Shown here piece by piece: positions 23,302 to 35,539 of a DNA stretch of 64,000 bases. A model generated the notes under the pieces. That model did no database searches. It saw only the letters and a list, made by a program, of their open reading frames with translations, and was not told the origin of the DNA. Origin of the DNA: Ipomoea triloba (Eukaryota > Streptophyta > Magnoliopsida > Solanales > Convolvulaceae); contig NC_044922.1 of assembly GCF_003576645.1 (NCBI RefSeq), forward strand, positions 11,653,195 to 11,717,194, given 5' to 3'. The number at the start of each line of letters is the position of its first letter. The stretch's first letter is position 1. Position numbers and translations under genes: made by a program.

Positions 23302-24615
23302 NGTGTTAATAATTACTCTTAAGTTATTGAACCCTATTATTCTCCAATCATTATTGCATGGACAATGGTCCACACAGTTGTGTGGACCATGGTCCATGCA
23401 ATAATTTGCCATTATTCTCTTCATATAAAATTAATAATGAAATTAAGAGCGAGGGAGCAACCCTAAGCAAGTTAGTTAAACTGTTCACTTGGTAAACACA
23501 AGTTTATAAGTTCAACTTTGCTCAACTATGGGTCACAAGACGTGGTTAACCTCGTACATACCATCGAGTAGTGACGATAAATTAAATTTCCCTTGTCACC
23601 AATAATTTGCTATATCTACATCTATCTATCTACATCTACATCTTCTACAATAATCAACTATACTAATAAGAGCCAAAGAGAGTTAGGCCTAATAATCAAA
23701 TGGATGGTTCAGATGAATTATTTAATCAAATAGACGGTTAAGATAATTCAGATTAATATTATTAATAGAGATTACCTAATTTAACCTTACTTTTATGATT
23801 ATCCGTTAAGTTTTCCGTTAAATATTCTCTTCTCCGTTAATATTCCGTTAACTTTTAACTTACACATTAATTTCCATAAGAAAGGTCTAAGGTTCGAACC
23901 TCATCTCAATCAAATTTGACATAATTAAGTTTCTCACTCTATTTTACTGTTATTAAATTAAATAAATTAGTAGCTACAACAAAAAATGATACATATGTAT
24001 TTCTTTAATTTAGAGTTATGTATCTACAATACCTTTATTTGAAAAAATTATTCATTATCAAAAAATTAAATTAAATAAGAGAAATAATTTCATTAGTTAT
24101 ATTGTCTTTATTTTCTCCATGCAAAGATTCTTTACATTCAAATTTATCAATTGATATTCATTACATTGTCCATTATCTATTTTTACAATATCTTGTAATT
24201 AAATATCAAAGTTAAGCAAAATAATGTTATATATTTATTTANTTCATTCTTACTTTTATACAGAGTGTTAATAATTACTCTTAAGTTATTGAACCCTATT
24301 ATTCTCCAATCATTATTGCATGGACAATGGTCCACACAGTTGTGTGGACCATGGTCCATGCAATAATTTGCCATTATTCTCTTCATATAAAATTAATAAT
24401 GAAATTAAGAGCGAGGGAGCAACCCTAAGCAAGTTAGTTAAACTGTTCACTTGGTAAACACAAGTTTATAAGTTCAACTTTGCTCAACTATGGGTCACAA
24501 GACGTGGTTAACCTCGTACATACCATCGAGTAGTGACGATAAATTAAATTTCCCTTGTCACCAATAATTTGCTATATCTACATCTATCTATCTACATCTA
24601 CATCTTCTACAATAA

Positions 24616-26138
24616 TCAACTATACTAATAAGAGCCAAAGAGAGTTAGGCCTAATAATCAAATGGATGGTTCAGATGAATTATTTAATCAAATAGACGGT
24701 TAAGATAATTCAGATTAATATTATTAATAGAGATTACCTAATTTAACCTTACTTTTATGATTATCCGTTAAGTTTTCCGTTAAATATTCTCTTCTCCGTT
24801 AATATTCCGTTAACTTTTAACTTACACATTAATTTCCATAAGAAAGGTCTAAGGTTCGAACCTCATCTCAATCAAATTTGACATAATTAAGTTTCTCACT
24901 CTATTTTACTGTTATTAAATTAAATAAATTAGTAGCTACAACAAAAAATGATACATATGTATTTCTTTAATTTAGAGTTATGTATCTACAATACCTTTAT
25001 TTGAAAAAATTATTCATTATCAAAAAATTAAATTAAATAAGAGAAATAATTTCATTAGTTATATTGTCTTTATTTTCTCTCATGCAAAGATTCTTTACAT
25101 TCAAATTTATCATTTGATATTCATTACATTGTCCATTATCTTATTTTTACAATATCTTGTAATTAAATATCAAAGTTATTGTACAAAATAATGTTATATA
25201 TTTATTTACCAAGTATTTTATTAATACTATGAAAAACAATTTTAAAATAATTTGAATCTAATTATATTAACTACTTGGGGATTGGTTGACAAAGAGAGTA
25301 CTCAAATAATAACCCAACAAATTGAAGCGGAATCACTCTATTTTACTCTTATTGAATTAAATAAATTAGTAGTTACACTAAAAAATGATGCATATGTATT
25401 TCTTTAATACCATGAAAAAAATAAAAAAGAATAGTTTGAAACCAATCATATTAACTACTTGGGGGATTTGTTGACAATGAAAGTACTCAAATAACCCATT
25501 ACCCAGCAAATTGAAGTGAGAAACTACCTTTTAATATCTTTGGAATACATAATATTTTGAATTTTCAAATTTTTATTAATTTATTTAATCTTTTTTCTTA
25601 AACTATGGATTTCTTTATCTACAATAACTCATTCAACAATAATGGTTAAACCAAATGAACCCCAAGCAGAATACCTAAATTAAAGTTCATAGCTCCTATA
25701 TCATAATCTCATTGCATGATGTTGTCATCTATGCTACCAACAATAACCGAATTGCAAATAACACACTACTAACAAAAAGGAAGAGAACAAATAATAAAGA
25801 TGAAGACAATGACAATGTTACTGAAAAGAGAATTAAGAACACTTAGAAAAATTTAAATTAAAAGTAGTATTTATTTAGACTATCATTTTTAGACCAAATA
25901 TTTAGACTATCGATTTTACAAGGTTGCAAACATTTATTTTAGTAATAATTATAATGAATTTTTTATATTATCTTGGATTCATATACTTTGAGTTAGATAT
26001 TTAAATAAAAAAATTCGACATTCAATTACCCATGTATAAACTTCTCCTATATAATCTTGCATTGATATACTTTCAAATATTTATTTAAATATAAACATTA
26101 GGCATTAACCAATTCGCGCAATGCGCGTATAAAACTAG
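24616..26138 (+). mobile_element. Non-autonomous Helitron H1
   Basis: The 5' region TCAACTATACTAATAAGAGC fits the TC-start Helitron style. The 3' end is a short hairpin CGCGCAATGCGCG followed by TATAAAACTAG and a T, which is the Helitron hairpin plus CTRR terminus with the host T. The interior is AT-rich and lacks RepHel coding sequence. The block's other copies start the same way at about 22277 and 23650. Confidence 0.7.
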
Positions 26139-27490
26139 TAATCTTAATAAGAGCCAATAAAGTTAGGGTTCTAACGGGAAGAAAAAAAATGTTGGTGGTA
26201 ATTATTTACTTAAACGAATAGTTCATATTATTTTTATTTTAGTAATTTTTTATGATTTTCCTTCTTTACCCTCTATTATATTATTTTCTTCCCTTAAATA
26301 ACCCCACACTCCGTTAGTATAAACTTTAGGAACGGAATATTCCGTTAAATTTTAACTTACCAATTAATTTATACAAGAAATGTCTTAGGTTCAAACCTCA
26401 TCCCAATCAGAGTTGGCATAATTGTTAAACATATACGAATATGTTAGAGTATATTATTGAAAAATAAGTACCATACTCTATTACTCTTATTAAATTAAAT
26501 AAATAATTTAGCAGGTACCAAAAAAAATTATACATATGCATTTCTTTAATTTAGAATTCGATCTTTACAATGTCTTTATTCAAAAAAAATATTCATTATC
26601 AAAAATTATAAAGAGATATAATTTCATTAGTTATATTGTCTTTATTTTCTACAATAAAAATTATTCATTGTCAAAAAAATTAAAAAAGAGATATAATTTC
26701 ATTAGTTAAATGTCTTTATTTTCTACAATAAAAATTATTCGTTATCAAATTTTTTTTAAAAAAAAAAGAGATATAATTGCATTAGTTACATTGTCTTTAT
26801 TTTCTAAAATGTAAAGATTCATTACCTTCAAATTCATTAATTAATTATATTCATTACATTATTCATTGTTTTATATTTACACTATCTTGTAAATAATTAA
26901 ATACTCCGATCCGTATCTGTATTAAAAAAAATACTCTCTATCAAAGTTATAATACAAAATAATGTTATATATTTATTTACCAAGTATTATATTAATAACA
27001 TAGAAAAAAATTTTTAAAAAATTATTTGAAGCAAATCATATTAATTACTTGGAGAGGATTTGTTGACAAAGAAGACATTCAAATAACTCAATAAATTGAA
27101 GCGAGAAACTACCCCGTAATATTTTTTGGGCTACATCATAGTTGTTCACTTTAAAGCTAAATCATATTTCTTTATTAATATGATTTAAAATGCATAAATT
27201 TTTATTACCAAAAATAGTATTTATTTATACTATCATTTTTAGACTAAGTATTTAGACTATCGTTTTACAAAATTGCAAACATTTATTTTAGTGGCAATTA
27301 TAATCAACCTCTCATATATTATCTTACATTCATATACTTAGAATTACCAATTTAAATAAACAAATTCAACATTCAATTACATATACATGAACATCTCATG
27401 TATAATCTTGTATTGATATACTTAGAAGTTCTTATTTAAAAATAAATATTGGGCATTATCTTATTCGCGCAATGCGCGTGAAAAAACTAG
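26139..27490 (+). mobile_element. Non-autonomous Helitron H2, directly after H1
   Basis: It begins at the H1 terminus with TAATCTTAATAAGAGCCAAT and ends with the same hairpin CGCGCAATGCGCG followed by TGAAAAAACTAG at 27490. The interior shares motifs with H1 (TTAGGTTCAAACCTCATCCC, AATTATACATATGCATTTC). No coding sequence. Confidence 0.7.
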
Positions 27491-28610
27491 TACTAATAAT
27501 AAGAGCTAATAAAATTAAGCCGATAACGAGAACTAAAAAATGTTCGTCCAATTATTTGATGAAATGAATGGTTCAGATTATTTTGATTTAGTATATTTTT
27601 ATTTTATTCGCTTAAATACCCCGCATTCCGTTAGTATAAACTTTAGTGACGAAATATTTCGTCAACTATTTATTATTCTTAACTTACTCATTAGTTTCTG
27701 TAAGAAAGTTCTTAGGTTCGAACGCCATCCCAATAAAAGTTGGCAAAATTATTGAACATATACTACGAATAGGTTAGAGTGTATTAAAAAATACTATATA
27801 AACTTTAACATGAACTTTAGTCAAATAATTAGCTTGACTAAAAACATAGCATTCTAAGTTGAGCATCAAAGATTACAAATAAGGAATCTTGAAAATCATT
27901 TTTTTTTTTGTATTTAAAAAAACAAATTTAGGATAATTTTTTTTTCCTTTTTTTCCCGTTTAATTAATCTTCTTTTGATTATTTAGAACAAGACTCAATA
28001 TTTCAATTATGCTTTCGCATTATTGGGAATGAGTTAGGTGATTATGGTATTAATATTTTTTGTTTGTATTTCTATAATGGTACAATTGTACATTACTTTA
28101 CAAATATTGTACTATTATTTTTATATCGGAGAAAATTGTTCTTACACCATTGTCAGACCTGTGCGACCTAACTACAAAGTTATTGATCAGAAATACAACT
28201 ACACTTGTACTCTAAACGGTAGCTAGGATCATTGTCCAAAGAATTGACAATGCCCCACTGGTTCCAATTGAACAAGTTTAAACATTATTCTCAGAATTTT
28301 ATCAAAAATGCATTAAACTTTTAAAGAAATTTACAAGTTAATGTTTACTATATCATTATAACAATATATATTGTAACCATATATTTTGAATTATTTATCC
28401 TCATCCTCTATTGACAGCAATTGTAGCAATTGTCATTGACAAACTCCCATAACAATTTGTTTCAACAACGAATAAAAAAAAATCAATGACTTCATTGCTG
28501 TGGATGAAAAGTAAGTAGCATTCTATTACTCTTATTATATTAAATTAATATTAAATGAATTAGTAGCCACAATAAAAAATAATACATATACATATACATC
28601 ATATCAAGAA
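27491..28610 (+). mobile_element. Truncated Helitron H3, directly after H2
   Basis: It starts TACTAATAATAAGAGCTAAT at the H2 terminus and carries the family motifs (TTAGGTTCGAACGCCATCCC; a TTAGTAGCCACAATAAAAAA segment near 28560). No 3' hairpin/CTAG end is present; a copia-type LTR fragment follows. Its 62-71-codon open frames have no recognisable domain. Confidence 0.5.
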
Positions 28611-28625
28611 TGCAACAAAGTCAAG

Positions 28626-29687
28626 TGTTTGCACTTTCTGGAGATACAAATTATTAAAAATTGGTGGCTACAAATTTCAAAGATTAATCAAGTCAGATTA
28701 TGGAAGACTTTTTGAGAAAAGATTGCTTCCAAAAGGAGGCATAACAAAGGTAATTTTCAATCCTATCTGACAGAAACCATCAAGTGTTGCAGATCAAGTT
28801 GACAAAGCTTATTAGATCAGGCAGATCAAGATGGACGATCAAGATTGAGAGTTCATCAACGGTCAAATAGCTTTTTTCATCTATAAATACCATGAAGAAT
28901 TGAAGAAAATTAGCAGAGCTGAAAAAACAGACGTGTGCAAAATGATATAATCTAGCAAGTGCAAAGTATTGAGCTATATACGATAGAACTTCAAGTTTGA
29001 GAGAGAAAACTTTATTTCTTTGTGAAAAATATCTCTACTGAGTGTATAAAGAGGGAGAGTAATAAAGGGGTTTGTGAAAATCTTGGTTGAGTGTAGCTTT
29101 GTGCAAGACACTCATTGTTGTTAAGTGTAGCTTTGTGCGAGACACCCGTGGTTACTGAGTGTAGCTTTGTGCGAGATACTTGGCTGGTGTAGGAGTATAG
29201 CTTTGTGCAAGATACTTGGAGAATTGAGTGTAGCTTTGTGTGAGATACTCGGAGTTGTAGAAAGTGTTGGGTTGACACTTGTTCACTATTGTATCTAGGT
29301 GATTGAAGATAATGAATTCCCTACTTGCAGTGCATTTTACTCTTGCATGATTATTATTTACTAACCTATTTACAGTTCATTATCTTTCTAAACCCAATCA
29401 TCTAGGTTTACTATCTACCACGTCTGCATGCAAGTCAATTTTTACACATCATATTTGAGATATTTCAAGTATATCTAATGTGTTGCATGTGATATATCTC
29501 TTCATTATCACTTAGTTTCAATTATAGCACTTTACGTACTTACGTATATTTTGTTGTGCATTTTAAGTTGAATTTATTCACTTGGATTTATTTCGATTAA
29601 AGTGTTATTAAGGTGTAAATTGTTTGAAGAAAAATCTATTCACCACCCCCCTTTAGACTTTTTTCACCCAACCCGGACCAACACAAC
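28626..29687 (+). mobile_element. Solo or truncated copia LTR, SIRE/Maximus-like
   Basis: Begins about TGTTTGCACTTTCTGGAGAT and ends around TTCACCACCCCCCTTTAGAC and CCCAACCCGGACCAACACAA, which resembles LTR ends of SIRE-type copia elements. A TATA box CTATAAATAC lies at 28881-28890. About five ~35-40-bp units around GAGTGTAGCTTTGTGCGAGA lie at 29086-29260, in the presumed transcribed part. No primer site or second LTR is visible, and I found no target duplication, so the boundaries are approximate. Confidence 0.5.
28881..28890 (+). promoter_or_regulatory. TATA box of the copia-type LTR
   Basis: CTATAAATAC in an otherwise TATA-poor stretch, about 200 bp upstream of the LTR's internal tandem repeats, where an LTR promoter is expected. 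Confidence 0.5.
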
Positions 29688-29689
29688 TT

Positions 29690-31131
29690 GCTTGGATTAA
29701 AGGCAAAATTAGTATCATTCTTGACAACAAAAACAATTTGTTATATAGGTAGGATGCAACCAATAGTACAAATATTACCATAAAATTAAGACAATTTGCG
29801 TCTGGTGTATGAACACCGGACGCATAAAGTGACGTGATGACAATTTTGTAATTAAAAGTTGAATATCTAATTTTTTTAATTTTTTTTAAATATTGGATTA
29901 TCTGCGCCCGAAGTTCTCGGACTTCGGACACAGTGTCTAAGCATTTTTTTAATTCAATAAAGTATAATTTGCGTCTGATGTTAGAGAACATTGGACGTAG
30001 ATTCTTAGGGTTTTTGAACAAAACACCACCCAATTTTTCCCATCGTCGTATTCCCTAGCCATGCCCTCCATATTCCTGCTATTCCCCAACTAACAAATAG
30101 CCTCTGCTACCCTCTATCTTCCCCAACAAACAAAACAGCCTCTGCCGCCCTTCATTGTCTTCCCCCTCCGCCGCTCGACATTCGCAAAGCTGCTTCCTCG
30201 TCGTTCATAGAGTCACAACCGCCTACGCCCCTCGTCGTTCGCTACGGTCGCTGCAGTGGTCTCGCCCTCCGACCGACACCGCAAGTTATGTATGTATGTA
30301 TGTATGTATGTGTGTGTGTGTTATATAATACACAAATTTTTTACTGAACAATTTTTTCACATCAATGCCTAACATATACAATAACACACCATTAATCTAA
30401 ACTAAAATAAACAAGAAAATTTCTAAAATATTACAAATAAATAAAATTAAATTAAAAACTTAAATTATATATGTACACACACTTATAATTGTGTGCTAGA
30501 AATGTTCAATAATACATAAACTTATAAAAATAAATAAAAATTATTATCTAAAATAATAAAACCATATAAATAAAAGATCGATATTAACAAATATTCAATT
30601 TTCATATGTGATCATTATTATTTTAATAAATAAATGTCATATACTAGTTAAGATAATATATTAATGTTTTTACAATATTCTTTTATTGCAAAATTCTCCT
30701 TAAAATGCAAAAATATATAAAAAAAAATGAAAGTGAAAAATTATTTAAAAAGATAATATAATTATTAATAAACAAAAAATAATTTTATAAATATCAAATT
30801 AAAATATATAAGTAAATAAAATAAAGTATATAACCAAATTTAACAAAATGTTCAATAAACAAAAAAATAATTATAAAATTAAAGTATATATGTAAATAAA
30901 AATTATATAATATTCTAATTATTATGATACAAAATTTTAAATGATAATATAATTAGTTGTGTATTATGTATAACTTGTCATTGTGTGATAAAATGTTCAA
31001 TAATACATTATATTTTAATTTATTTAGTTAGTTTTAGGTAGTAAAATATTTTATTAGTTTTAGGTAGTATTTTAAATTTTAAATTATTTTGTTAGAACTT
31101 GAACTTGAGCCTTTAAATTATAACTCAAATA
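29690..31131. other. AT-rich sequence with CACTA-like subterminal motifs
   Basis: No gene. Short inverted motifs TTTGCGTCTGGTGTATGAAC / ACCGGACGCA and TTGCGTCTGATGTTAGAGAA / CATTGGACGTAG (29793-30002) look like subterminal repeats of a CACTA element. This side is continuous, through the LINE's target site, with the CACTA gene remnant starting at 38359. A GTAT/GTGT microsatellite lies at about 30287-30322, and 30330-31080 is very AT-rich. No CACTA terminus was found. Confidence 0.35.
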
Positions 31132-31260
31132 AACTAACTCATTTCTCATTTGGTCAGTACTAAACGTGCAAGTTAGCACAAGATTTTTTTCCCTCTCTAG
31201 TTCGTCGGTTTCTCATCGGTTTCTCTCACCGTGTTACGGTGTTTCTTTCGTGTTCTCTAC

Positions 31261-32280
31261 ATGGCGACGAACGTGACTGACGCAAGGGTTGGGCGATTGA
31301 CGACGCGATGGGCAGACATGGCCCTTGACGATGAAGACGATGGCTTCGAACCTGTTGGGGAGGGCGTCGGCGTGATTTAGGTTGGCGGCCAGGAAAGTTG
31401 GGTTATGGTCGGCCGCTTTCTCACGGTTAAGCTGATCAAGGTGGAGTTTATGCGGTAAGTAATGGCCTCGGTGTGGCAGCTGGTCAAGGGTGTTCAGGTC
31501 ACTGAGCTTCAGCCGAACCTTTTCTTGTTCGTTTTCTACCACGAATCGGATATGGTTCGGGTGTTGGAGGAGGGTCCGTGGGCATTCGACAATCACACGC
31601 TTATATGCCGGTAGGTTTCCGATGGTGTGCTCCCAGCTAACGTCGTGTTGGATTCCGTCGACATGTGGGTGCAAGTTCATGAGCTTCCCCTTGGTTACAC
31701 GTCTGATTTAGTGCTAGAGCAGATTGGTAACTTCATAGGCGTTTTTGTGCGATGTGATGATCGTTTCGCCAGTGTGCCTTGGAGAACGTTTTACCGGGTG
31801 CGTGTTTCTGTTCCGGTCGGTCGTCCGCTTAGGCGTGGTATGAAACTGATAAAAAGGGATAAAACGACGTGCTGGGTCTCCTTTAAGTATGAACGTCTTC
31901 ACACGTACTGCTTCTTCTGCGGGATGTTGGGGCATTCTTACAAATTTTGCATTCATGCCCGTGAGTCGGCTTTACCAGTTCAGCAATACCCATTCGGCGC
32001 AGAGCTCAGGGCGGGTGGTTCCCGTGGTCCCAGGGCGGTCGGGGAGCCGTGGTTAGTTCCAGCTGAGGGGCCGCCACGTGTGACGGAGGTTGAGCCTACC
32101 CCAATTGTTGCTGTGAGCCGCGCTGTTGATGGAGCTATGGAGGCTGATGCCCGTGAACGGGGGGTGGCGGTCACGGCGGTTTCTAAACGTCGCCGTGAAG
32201 GGTCTGGGGGCGGTGGTAGTAGGCGTAATGGAGGAGGCGTGGCGGATATCTTGATGACCGATGTTCTAAAAAACTATTAG
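31261..32280 (+). pseudogene. LINE ORF1 (DUF4283/zinc-knuckle protein), broken
   Basis: A single frame from ATG 31261 to TAG 32278-32280 with three internal stops (31378-31380, 31456-31458, 31612-31614). The order is an acidic N-terminus, a DUF4283-like segment (ELQPNLFLFVFYHESDMVRV, EEGPWAFDNHTLIC), WVQVHELPLGY, and a CCHC knuckle CFFCGMLGHSYKFC. Such proteins bind LINE RNA. A Gly/Arg-rich C-terminus follows. The frame downstream of the third stop is open for 217 codons. ORF2 begins in an overlapping frame at its end. Confidence 0.9.
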
Positions 32281-35200
32281 TTGGAACTGTCGTGGCTTAG
32301 GCGATCCACGTACAGTTCGTGAGATAGTGGACCTTGTGTCCTGTAAGAAGCTTGAGTTCTTGTATCTTATGGAAACCAAGGTGGGACGGGAACGTGCTGA
32401 GCGTCTCCGTGTCAAGCTTGGATTTGATGGATTGTTCTATGTTGATTCAGTGGGTTTGAGCGGTGGACTAGCTTTGTTTTGGAGAAGGAATTGTTCGGCG
32501 AGATTTCTAAGTTATTCAAGGAACCATATTGATTTAGAAGTTACGCATGTGAGTTCTATGTGTTGGCGCATGACATGTTTCAATGGTTTCCCAGAGCGGG
32601 GGAGGAGGAAAGATTCGTGGGACCTTCTTAGGTCTCTGGCTAATTGGTCACCACTGCCTTGGGTAGTGTTGGGTGACTTTAACGATCTCTTGTACCAGTC
32701 AGAAAAGAGAGGAGGAAATCCACACCCTGATAGTCTGTTGCAGGGATTTGGGGAGGCTGTGGAGGGTTGTAGATTGACTCAGCTGCCTATGCGGGGCTAT
32801 CAATTTACGTGGGAAAGGGGGAAGGATACTACACGCTGGATGGAGGAGAGATTGGATAAGGTGCTGGTGTCTGGTGAGTGGTCTACTATGCTTCATAATG
32901 CTTACGTGGAGAATAATATGACTCGTACGTCTGACCATTCAGCTTTATTTTTGTGTGTTGATCCGCCTCGACACCGGGTTGGTGGGGTCTCTAAGAGTTT
33001 TAAGTTTGAGATGGCCTAGGTGCATGATGAGGGGTGCAGAGGTGTGGTAGAGGATTCCTGGAAGGACGGGAAGGTGCATGGGTTTGTTGATTGTTTACAT
33101 CTTTGTGGTGAGCGGCTGAAAAAGTGGGGCGGTGATCACTTCCACAAATTCGGGGAGCGAATCAGAACCCTACGCAAAAATCAGCTGGCCTTGCGAGGTC
33201 TCAGGGACCCGGTCTCCTTGGCCGAGTTTCAGCATATTGAGACACAGCTAGCACACCTTGAAACACAGGAAGACACGTAATGGAAGCAACGAGCCAAACA
33301 GCATTGGTTGCGGGGTGCAGATGCAAACACACGCTTTTACCACAGGTACGCTTCCGCTCGTAAAAAGAAGAATACTTTGACTAGACTCAAAAATGATGTT
33401 GGTGCTTGGGTTGAGGGTGAGGCTATGAAGCCGGTGGTGTTAACTTACTTTAACAATATCTTTCAATCTGGTGGTTCCACTCCGGCGGATGCCTTTTATG
33501 ATTCTGTTGTACCACGGGTCTCTCAAACTGATAATGATCTACTCTTACGCCCTTTTGAGGTTGATGAGGTGAAAGTAGCCATGTTCTCTATGTTTCCGGA
33601 TAAAGCACCTGGCCCTGATGGAATGAACCCGGGTTTCTTTCAGCATTACTGGGATGTGGTTGGGGAAGATGTGGCTGCGTTTGTTCTGCAGTGTCTACAC
33701 ACGTGCTCGTTTCCCACTGGCCTTAATGACACTAATGTTGTTTTGATTCCCAAGAAAAGTGTTCCAGACAGTGTGGCTGATCTCAGGCCTATTGCTTTGT
33801 GCAATGTGGTTTACAAGATTATGGCTAAGATGCTGGCAAATAGGATGAAGCATCTACTTGATGGCATGATTTCAGAATCCCAGTGCTTTTATTCCAGGAC
33901 GGCTGATTACTGATAACATACTGGTGGCAGCAGAGGTGGGTCATTTTCTGAATAGAAAGCAGTGTGGGCTGGTTGGATGGGGTTTGAAGTTAGATATGGC
34001 AAAGGCATACGATCGTATGGAATGGTCGTTCTTGAGGTGTATGTTGGAATCTCTGGGTTTTGCTACGGGATGGGTCAACTTAATTATGCTCTGTGTTACT
34101 ACTGTCTCCTATAATTTCTTGATTAATGGGCTAGTAGTGGGCAGGTTGTCCCTACTCGTGGTTTACGCCAGGGTGACCCCCTCTCCCCGTATCTTTTTAT
34201 CATCTGTGCAAATGGCCATTCTTTGTTACTCTAGCAGGCTCAGTTGTCTGGGTCTATTCATGGCTGTAGGGTAGCACGAGGTGCGCCTCCTATCTCACAT
34301 CTTTTCTTTGCACATGATAGTCTTCTTTTCTTCAAGGCAAATGCCCAAGAGGTTGAGGCGGTGAAGCAATGTTTGGATCTCTATGAGGGTATGTCTAGCC
34401 AGGCTGTAAACTACCATAAATCTAGTGTTTGTTTCAGCAGAAATACCCCACAGGATATGAGAGACGTGGTGGCTGGAGTGCTGGGGGTACCTCAATCTTC
34501 CAATTTTGGAAAGTATTTGGGACTACCAGCATTTGTAGGAAGGAATAAACGTGCTGCTTTCTCATATATTGAGGATAAAATTAAACAGAGAATCTGTTCA
34601 TGGAATAAGAGATTATTGTCACAGGCTGGTAAGGAAATCTTGTTGAAGAGTGTGGCTCAAGCAATGCTAACCTTCTCAATGACTGTGTTTTTACTCCCTG
34701 AATCAGTTTGCCTGTCTGTGCAGAGAACCATGAATAAGTATTGGTGGGGGTCTGGCACGGAGAGGGGTTTACACTGGAAGGCTTGGGATCGTCTATGTGT
34801 GCCAAAGAAGTTTGGTGGTTTGGGGTTTAAAGATCTCAGGGCTTTCAACTTGGCAATGTTGGGGAAGCAGGCATGGCGTTTCTTAACAATGCCCAACTCC
34901 TTAGTGGCAAAGGTTTATAAGGCAAGGTATTATCCTAAATCCTCTTTTATTGATGCCTCTGTGGGTAATTGCCCAAGTTTTTGCTGGAGAAGTATTATGG
35001 CTGCACATAGTATTCTTTGTGGAGGTGTTAGACGTAGAATTGGAAATGGAAAGTCAACGTTTATTTGGGGTCATCCTTGGCTACCAGATACTGGGGACCC
35101 AATGATTAATACGCCAATGCCACCCCAGCTGAATGGTGCTCTTGTCTCTGGTTTGATGGATGAGGATTCCAACACCTGGGATCACTCTATACTTATTTTT

Positions 35201-35539
35201 GCCTGAGGATGTGAACCGTATACAGAAAATCCCTATCTCCCCCAGCTATGAGGACTCATGGTACTGGTTTGGAGACCCAAGGGGTAGCTATTCTGTTAAA
35301 AATGGCTATAGAGCCATAGTCGGTGACTATGCTAATCCCATAAACAGTTTTGAGGGATGGATCCCACTGTGGAAATTAAAAGTTCCACCTAAGTGGAAGG
35401 TATTTCTTTGGAGAGCCCTTAATAATATCCTCCCGGTTACTACAAACTTGATTTTAAAGAGGGTGGAGGTGGATCCTACATGTAAAATGTGTGGGATTAG
35501 TCATGAAGATACTATGCATGCTTTAATTTTGTGTGATTT

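Larger units (their letters stand above)
21725..25280. repeat. Three near-identical copies of one block, separated by single N
   Basis: The sequence beginning GTGTTAATAATTACTCTTAA occurs at about 21747, 23303 and 24266 and continues almost unchanged for about 900-1000 bp each time. N characters at 23302 and 24242 mark joints exactly at the copy boundaries. Copy 1 also carries an intact hairpin MITE and a long inverted half-copy. Copies 2 and 3 have a collapsed MITE. Only copy 3 runs on into unique sequence. This pattern fits scaffold gap joints and false duplication at least as well as a real triplication. Confidence 0.85.

Noticed and set aside
31234..31680. 148-codon open frame on the minus strand
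   Set aside because: It is antisense to the LINE ORF1, which has clear family motifs on the plus strand.
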